Below the pieces are notes generated by a model, which was given only the letters and a program-made list of their open reading frames with translations, was not told the origin of the DNA and ran no database searches. Of a stretch of 36,216 nucleotides of DNA, positions 31,611-36,216 are shown piece after piece; the first letter of the stretch is position 1, and every line of letters starts with the position of its first letter. Location of the stretch: the NCBI GenBank assembly GCA_030651965.1, contig JAUSBQ010000163.1, forward strand, positions 1-36,216. Direction: 5' to 3'. The position numbers and the translations under genes are program-made. The DNA is from Pseudolabrys sp. GTDB taxonomy: Bacteria > Pseudomonadota > Alphaproteobacteria > Rhizobiales > Xanthobacteraceae.

Positions 31611-32714
31611 ATGGATAAACCAGCCGGCTTTCTCGAGAGCGAATTGGAGCGTGCCCTAGCCGCGCGCGCGGCCGACGACACCTATTTGGTGTCGATGGAC
31701 GGCACGCGCGGGAACGACTCCGTGCGCGAGCCCGAGCGCCGCTTCCGGGAATTGCTCGATGCCCTGCCCGCCGCCATCTTCACCACCGACGCCAAGGGCC
31801 GTCTGACCTATTTCAACGACGCCGCCGCCGACATGTGGGGCGAGCGGCCCAGCCTCGGCGGCAGCATCTGGGGCAGGTCCTGGAAGCTCTATTGGTCCGA
31901 CGGCACGCCGATGCAGCCGCAGGACAGTCCGGTTGCCGTGGCGCTGCGCGAAGACCGCCCGGTGCGCGGCATGGAAGCGATCTGCGAACGTCCGGATGGC
32001 ACGCGCGTGCCGTTCATTCCCTACCCGACGCCGTTGCACGACGAAGCCGGCCAGCTGGTCGGCATCGTCAACATGCAGATCGACATTACCGAACGCAAAC
32101 GCGCGGAAGACCGCCAGCACCTGATGGTGCGCGAACTGCACCACCGGGTGAAGAATACGCTGGCCACCGTGCAGGCGATCATGGGCTCGACCGCGCGCAC
32201 CGCGACCAGCATGGAGGACTTCCAGACCGCCTTGATCGGCCGTATCGCCGCGCTGTCAAAAACGCATATCCTGCTCAGCGATGACAGCCGCCCGGTCTCG
32301 TTCGGCGATATCGTGCATAGCGAACTCGACGCTTTCGACGACGGCAGCGACGGCCGCATCATCCTGACCGGGCCGCCAGTCGAGATTCCCGCGCAGGCGG
32401 CGGTGCCGCTCAGCCTGGCGATGCACGAGCTCACCACCAACGCGGCGAAATACGGCGCGCTGTCGGTCCACGGCGGCAAGGTGCAAATCAGTTGGAGCGA
32501 GACGATCACCGCCGAGCGCCGCCAACTGGATTTCGACTGGGTCGAAAGCGGCGGCCCCGCGGTAGAGGCGCCGGAGCGGCAGGGCTTCGGCACGCGCCTG
32601 CTGCAATTCGTCCTGCCCGGGCAGATCCAGGCCAAACTCACCATCGATTACCGGCCGGAGGGCGTGCACGTCCACGGCACGGTGCCGCTGCCGGCGAAAA
32701 AAACCGCCGATTGA
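31611..32714 (+). CDS. PAS-HWE sensor histidine kinase
   Basis: A 367-residue soluble kinase. Residues about 43-165 are a PAS/PAC domain (FRELLDALPAAIFTTDAKGR ... NMQIDITERKRAEDR). The HWE dimerisation/phosphoacceptor motif is ELHHRVKNTLATVQ with H178; the N-box is MHELTTNAAKYGAL, and WVESGGP carries the family's W-x-E. A late GFGTRLL is the G-box. HWE kinases are common in rhizobia and several feed the general stress response through PhyR; no response regulator is adjacent, so its partner is unknown. The ATG at 31611 directly follows a tandem repeat. Confidence 0.92.
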   Translation: MDKPAGFLESELERALAARAADDTYLVSMDGTRGNDSVREPERRFRELLDALPAAIFTTDAKGRLTYFNDAAADMWGERPSLGGSIWGRSWKLYWSDGTPMQPQDSPVAVALREDRPVRGMEAICERPDGTRVPFIPYPTPLHDEAGQLVGIVNMQIDITERKRAEDRQHLMVRELHHRVKNTLATVQAIMGSTARTATSMEDFQTALIGRIAALSKTHILLSDDSRPVSFGDIVHSELDAFDDGSDGRIILTGPPVEIPAQAAVPLSLAMHELTTNAAKYGALSVHGGKVQISWSETITAERRQLDFDWVESGGPAVEAPERQGFGTRLLQFVLPGQIQAKLTIDYRPEGVHVHGTVPLPAKKTAD

Positions 32715-32824
32715 CGGCAGCCGCCGTCCAAGGCGGCCGGATCAGGCTTTGGTCGCGCACCTGTCATAGTCAATAAACCGATAATTTAACCGAATGCTCA
32801 CCACGTTGCGGTATCCGGAAGAGC

Positions 32825-33415
32825 ATGCCCGGCCCCGCCCCTTTCGACACCATCCTGCTGTTGACCGGATCGATCGAAGCCGCCGCTTTGGCCGGCGTCC
32901 TGACGATCCGCAATCCGCGCATCGGCGTGCGCCATGTCGCCTCGCTCAGTGAACTCAATGCGCTGGACGCCGGCGAACTGGCGCGCTCGCGGCTGATCGG
33001 CTTCTTCACCGACGTGATCGTGCCGCCGCGCATTCTCGCCGCGCTCGGCTACGGCGCCTATAATTTCCACCCCGGCCCGCCGACCTATCCCGGCTGGGCG
33101 CCGGCGCATTTCGCGGCCTACGATGGCGCGGCGACTTTCGGCGTCACCGCGCATGTCATGGTGGACCGCGTCGATGCCGGGCCGATCGTCGGCGTCGAGT
33201 GGTTCTGCATCCCGCCCGGCACCGACGCGGCGCGCCTTGAGCAATTGGCTTTCGCGGCGCTGGCGCGGATTTTCTGGAATCTCGCATACGCGCTGACGCA
33301 AGACGCGGCGCTTGTCACCCAGCCGATTTCCTGGAGCGGCGTAAAGGGCACGCGGCGGCGGCACCGGAATTTGCCGGACGTGACGGCGGCTGCGCCGATG
33401 GCCCGGCGCGCCTAA
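32825..33415 (+). CDS. stand-alone formyltransferase-like protein
   Basis: A 196-residue protein with the formyltransferase catalytic fold. The N-H-D triad of this family is present: N80 and H82 in YNFHPGPPTYPG, and D117 in VDAGPIVG. It has no C-terminal domain of methionyl-tRNA formyltransferase and is shorter than Fmt (about 310) and near PurN (about 200), but lacks the PurN N-terminal phosphate site. It could transfer a formyl group from 10-formyl-THF to an unknown amine, such as a sugar nucleotide. The ATG at 32825 has GGAAGAG before it. It lies alone between the kinase and a minus-strand pair. Confidence 0.82.
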   Translation: MPGPAPFDTILLLTGSIEAAALAGVLTIRNPRIGVRHVASLSELNALDAGELARSRLIGFFTDVIVPPRILAALGYGAYNFHPGPPTYPGWAPAHFAAYDGAATFGVTAHVMVDRVDAGPIVGVEWFCIPPGTDAARLEQLAFAALARIFWNLAYALTQDAALVTQPISWSGVKGTRRRHRNLPDVTAAAPMARRA

Positions 33416-33456
33416 GGCGGCGGAATCCCTACAGCGACTTGAGGCGGCGATGCGGC

Positions 33457-34758
33457 TCAGTACTTCGCCGTCAACCCCACCGTCCAACTCTGCGTCGGCT
33501 CGGTGGTATAGAGATCGCGCCCTTTAGTGTAGCCGAGAGTAAGCGACACGTAGTCGTGCGGGTCGAAGCTGTAGGACAGCGAGGCGTCGAAGAAGTCCAG
33601 CTTACGCTTATCCCCGATATAGCCGTACATCAGCGTCTGGGTCGCACGCAGCGTCAGCGAATAATCGAAGAAAGTCCAAGCGAAACCAAATTGTGAGCCG
33701 ACGCGAAAGAACGAAGTGTGCTGCGCGGGATCCTCAATGTCGCCTTTACGCACATAATAGCCGTTGTCCGAGCGCAGGTCGAAGAGCAATTGCAGCATCG
33801 AGTTCGGCGCGAGCATGCGTGTCGCCGTGTTGACGTTAAAGACGTGCTGGCCTTGCGCATCGGTCAAGCTGAGATAGGGCTGATAAATGATACGTCCGCT
33901 CGCGATCTGGCTGCGGTCCTTGGTATTATAGAGGAATTGCGGCGTGGTGCTGATGCGGTGGCTCAGTGTCTCGCTGTCCGTCTTAATCCAGTCGAACATG
34001 ACCCCGCCCGCCACGTAGTTGCCGTCGTCGAGCCTCCTCATCCCGTTGGCGTCGGTGATGGTCTGGTTGACCGACAGATAGGGAATGATCTGGCGCAACA
34101 TAGTATCGGTGTCGGCCTCGAACGCGTAGCCCACGACGGCCTTCACCTTGGTTGAGAGCTTTTTTCCATCGCTGCGGTCGTCATGATAGCTGATCTTGGC
34201 GGAACTGGCCGCCTTGAAGGCATCCTTGTTGTTGCGGTCGGCTGCCAGATCGTCGGACGCGCCGCGGATGCGGAGCTTACTCACATCCTTACTGTTGTCC
34301 GGCGGCTCGATCAGGTCGGCCTTGCGGGTGCAGCGGATGGCGTTGTTGCCGTCTGGGGCGGAAGCAAAATAGACCGACGCAGGCAAGCGCGGATTACGGC
34401 TCGCATAAGTGCCGTTGCGATTTCCGTCGCGCACGAAATTGCCGAAGGCGTAGCGAAAGTCCCTCAGCGCGGCTGCCGCCTTTTCGTCACAAGTGCCGGG
34501 CCGAACGCAGGCATCGCCGTCGGCAACCAGTGCGCGAACCAGCGCGAGTCCGGTTTCGCGTCGGCTGGGCGGCGGATAGAGTAGTAGCCCCTCCATGATG
34601 CCGGGATTGCTGCGCAGCAGATGGACGAGAAGCCTTTCCTTCGCCACTACGACGCCGGATGGACACAGCGTATCGTGCAGGTCGACGGCCGGCTCTTTGG
34701 CTTCCGCCGGAAACCCAAACATAAGCAACGCGACGCACGCCACAACACAACGCAACAT
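33457..34758 (-). CDS. secreted protein with putative C-terminal outer-membrane barrel, unknown family
   Basis: A 433-residue protein I cannot assign to a named family. The signal peptide is clear: hydrophobic CVVACVALLMFGF, cleavage near AEA-KEP. Residues about 25-165 have three or more cysteines (LHDTLCPSG, DACVRPGTCDE, IRCTRK). From about 180 to the end, alternating hydrophobic-polar strands with many Tyr and Phe occur, and the last residue is Tyr (VGLTAKY), the usual end of outer-membrane barrels. It is thus probably an outer-membrane protein with an N-terminal periplasmic or surface domain. GC content looks lower than the neighbours. It follows the 88-residue gene by 11 bases in one operon. 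Confidence 0.68.
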   Translation of the reverse strand: MLRCVVACVALLMFGFPAEAKEPAVDLHDTLCPSGVVVAKERLLVHLLRSNPGIMEGLLLYPPPSRRETGLALVRALVADGDACVRPGTCDEKAAAALRDFRYAFGNFVRDGNRNGTYASRNPRLPASVYFASAPDGNNAIRCTRKADLIEPPDNSKDVSKLRIRGASDDLAADRNNKDAFKAASSAKISYHDDRSDGKKLSTKVKAVVGYAFEADTDTMLRQIIPYLSVNQTITDANGMRRLDDGNYVAGGVMFDWIKTDSETLSHRISTTPQFLYNTKDRSQIASGRIIYQPYLSLTDAQGQHVFNVNTATRMLAPNSMLQLLFDLRSDNGYYVRKGDIEDPAQHTSFFRVGSQFGFAWTFFDYSLTLRATQTLMYGYIGDKRKLDFFDASLSYSFDPHDYVSLTLGYTKGRDLYTTEPTQSWTVGLTAKY

Positions 34759-34769
34759 CGACGCCTCCC

Positions 34770-35036
34770 CTAGGTCGTTTGCCCGTCGATCCTTACCTTT
34801 ACTTGCGACACCCTGAGCGGCAGGAGCGACTTGCCGAAGGTAAAACTACTACTGAACCGGTAGCCTTTCGCCTTCAGCCGCCTCTGCACGCCGAGGCAGA
34901 ACTGCTGGATACTGACCTCGCTGTATCCATAGTCCTCCTGCATCTTCCAATTGTTCTTCACGCCGATCTTGGGATGCCGCGTTTCAAGCGTCTCGTCGAC
35001 GCTGTCGATGACAGCGTCCGTCTTTCTCTGCGACAT
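34770..35036 (-). CDS. 88-residue protein of unknown function
   Basis: A soluble, basic 88-residue protein, start MSQRKTDAVIDSVDETLETR, later VSIQQFCLGVQRRLKAKGYR and SFTFGKSLLPLRVSQVKVRI. One cysteine, no signal peptide and no membrane segment. The middle may be a small mixed alpha/beta domain. The ATG at 35036 is preceded by GGGGGGTGGG, which favours it over the in-frame start at 35060. It lies 11 bases before the putative outer-membrane gene, so the two are co-transcribed. No family is recognised. Confidence 0.6.
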   Translation of the reverse strand: MSQRKTDAVIDSVDETLETRHPKIGVKNNWKMQEDYGYSEVSIQQFCLGVQRRLKAKGYRFSSSFTFGKSLLPLRVSQVKVRIDGQTT

Positions 35037-35084
35037 GGTGCCCACCCCCCGGTTTGCCAACTCAACCTATGGTAGACGAACACC

Positions 35085-35119
35085 GCAAACGCCGCAAGGC
35101 CGGCAAGCACGGCGTTTGC
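35085..35119. other. perfect 10-bp hairpin in the pntB downstream gap
   Basis: GCAAACGCCG (35085-35094) and CGGCGTTTGC (35110-35119) pair perfectly over a 15-base loop containing GCCGGC. There is no T tract on either side, so it is not a standard terminator. It could slow read-through from pntB into the unknown pair or act in their leader. Confidence 0.45.
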
Positions 35120-35195
35120 CAAAAGATCAGGCTTTAGACGGAAGTCGGATTGCAGGTCTGCCCGTCGCGCGCAGCGGCGGTCGCCTGAGCGCCGC

Positions 35196-36216
35196 TTACA
35201 GCGACTTGACGATGGTCTCGGTCATCTTCTTGGCGTCGCCAAGAAGCATCATCGTGTTGTCGCGGTAGAACAGCGGATTGTCGATGCCGGCATAACCGGA
35301 CGCCAGCGACCGCTTGATGAACATCACGGTGCCGGCCTTCCAGACCTGCAGTACCGGCATGCCATAAATCGGCGAGGTCTTGTCTTCTTCCGCCGCCGGA
35401 TTGGTGACGTCGTTGGCGCCGATGACGAAGGCGATGTCGGCCTGGGCGAATTCGGAGTTGATGTCTTCCAGTTCGAACACTTCGTCGTAAGGCACGTTGG
35501 CTTCGGCCAGCAGCACGTTCATGTGGCCGGGCATGCGGCCGGCGACCGGATGAATGGCGTACTTGACCTCGACGCCTTCCTTCTTGAGACGGTCACCCAT
35601 CTCTCGCAAGGCATGTTGCGCCTGCGCCACCGCCATGCCGTAGCCCGGCACGATGATGACCTTCTGCGCGTTCTTCATGATGTAGGCGGCGTCTTCGGCC
35701 GAGCCCAGCTTGACCGGCCGCGCTTCGGCCGCGCCGCCGGCGGGCCCCGCGACTTCGCCGCCGAAGCCGCCGAGAATGACCGAGATGAAGTTGCGGTTCA
35801 TTGCGTGGCACATGATGTAGGACAGGATCGCGCCGGAAGAGCCGACCAGCGCACCGGTGATGATCAGCGCGGAGTTGCCGAGCGTGAATCCGATGCCGGC
35901 GGCGGCCCAGCCGGAATACGAGTTCAGCATCGAGATCACGACCGGCATGTCGGCGCCGCCGATCGGAATGATCAGGAGCGCGCCGAGCACCAGCGCGATG
36001 ATGGTGATGAGCCAGAAGTCGAGCGCACTGCCCGACATCACAAGGCCGACGACGAAGAACACCAGCGCCAGTGCCAGCACGATGTTGATGACGTGGCGCG
36101 CCGGCAGGATGATCGGCGCGCCGCTCATGCGGCCCGACAGTTTCAGGAACGCGATCACCGAGCCGGTGAAGGTCAGCGCGCCGATGGCGACACCGAGCGA
36201 CATTTCGATCAGGCTG
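35196..36216 (-). CDS. pntB: NAD(P) transhydrogenase subunit beta, 5' end outside the window
   Basis: The last 339 or so codons of PntB, the membrane and NADP(H)-binding subunit of proton-translocating transhydrogenase. The frame is open at the window edge (SLIEMSLGVAIGALTFTGSV), so the true start, about 125 residues further, lies outside. The visible part has several membrane helices (IVLALALVFFVVGLV, FWLITIIALVLGALLI, SALIITGALVGSSGAILSYI in part) and then domain III with the nucleotide motif VPGYGMAVAQAQH, AGRMPGHMNVLL, IGANDVTNPAA and the C-terminal KRSLASGYAG. It uses the proton gradient to reduce NADP+ with NADH. pntA genes are presumably upstream, outside the window. Confidence 0.96.
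   Translation of the reverse strand, partial: SLIEMSLGVAIGALTFTGSVIAFLKLSGRMSGAPIILPARHVINIVLALALVFFVVGLVMSGSALDFWLITIIALVLGALLIIPIGGADMPVVISMLNSYSGWAAAGIGFTLGNSALIITGALVGSSGAILSYIMCHAMNRNFISVILGGFGGEVAGPAGGAAEARPVKLGSAEDAAYIMKNAQKVIIVPGYGMAVAQAQHALREMGDRLKKEGVEVKYAIHPVAGRMPGHMNVLLAEANVPYDEVFELEDINSEFAQADIAFVIGANDVTNPAAEEDKTSPIYGMPVLQVWKAGTVMFIKRSLASGYAGIDNPLFYRDNTMMLLGDAKKMTETIVKSL

Noticed and set aside
32717-32745. GCCGCC/GGCGGC hairpin after the HWE kinase as a terminator
   Set aside because: The stem is short and is not followed directly by a T tract.

Overview
The window is GC-rich DNA of a free-living alphaproteobacterium, most likely order Hyphomicrobiales (Rhizobiales) in the Bradyrhizobium/Rhodopseudomonas/Xanthobacteraceae neighbourhood. 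The reasons are alphaproteobacteria-restricted families (RcdA/DUF1465, DUF1192, TrcR/DUF1013, short YdcH/DUF465 proteins, an HWE histidine kinase), an APH-type homoserine kinase beside ispH and rnhA, an S21 protein with a Gly/Arg-rich tail, and four kinds of palindromic intergenic repeat typical of these genomes. No tRNA, rRNA, prophage, transposase or CRISPR array was seen.

Layout. 0.1-13.9 kb is chromosomal backbone: a zinc-ribbon protein, an MsbA-like ABC exporter, rpmE, rcdA, a probable small RNA with its own terminator, a DUF1192 protein, a PIG3-type quinone oxidoreductase, a large 7TM-PAS-GGDEF-EAL c-di-GMP protein, yqgE, a DsbD-N-like periplasmic protein, a one-cysteine peroxiredoxin, the ispH-thrB-rnhA operon and trcR. 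13.9-25.3 kb is more accessory: a PhnA-like/MBL pair, a tiny membrane ORF, two HicA/HicB-type loci whose toxins are both broken in different ways, a frameshifted GIY-YIG nuclease gene, prpE, a TauE/SafE permease, and a catabolic group (M24-like protein, TctC binding protein, divergent IclR regulator with a clear palindromic operator, acyl-CoA ligase, crotonase). 25.3-33.4 kb returns to backbone: a small exported protein, two YdcH-like proteins, a diguanylate cyclase, purEK, a GST, an Asp/Asn hydroxylase-like protein, rpsU, an alpha/beta hydrolase, an HWE kinase and a formyltransferase-like protein. 33.4-35.1 kb holds an unrecognised pair (secreted putative outer-membrane protein plus an 88-residue protein). 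The window closes inside pntB.

How parts fit. ispH, thrB and rnhA are tightly packed (9-nt gap, then a TGATG overlap). purE and purK together carry AIR to CAIR in purine synthesis. The IclR operator lies between iclR and the tctC-M24 operon, so these probably form one regulated uptake/catabolism unit for an unidentified carboxylate; the CoA ligase downstream may act on it. Two c-di-GMP proteins are present: an intact GGDEF cyclase, and an EAL protein with a degenerate GGDEF.

Most notable for follow-up: the two toxin-dead/antitoxin-intact HicAB loci, the sRNA candidate at 3712-3810, the unrecognised outer-membrane-like pair, the metal-site-degenerate M24 protein beside TctC, and a perfect 19-bp tandem duplication directly in front of the HWE kinase start. 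I did not find a convincing wholly new multi-gene system.
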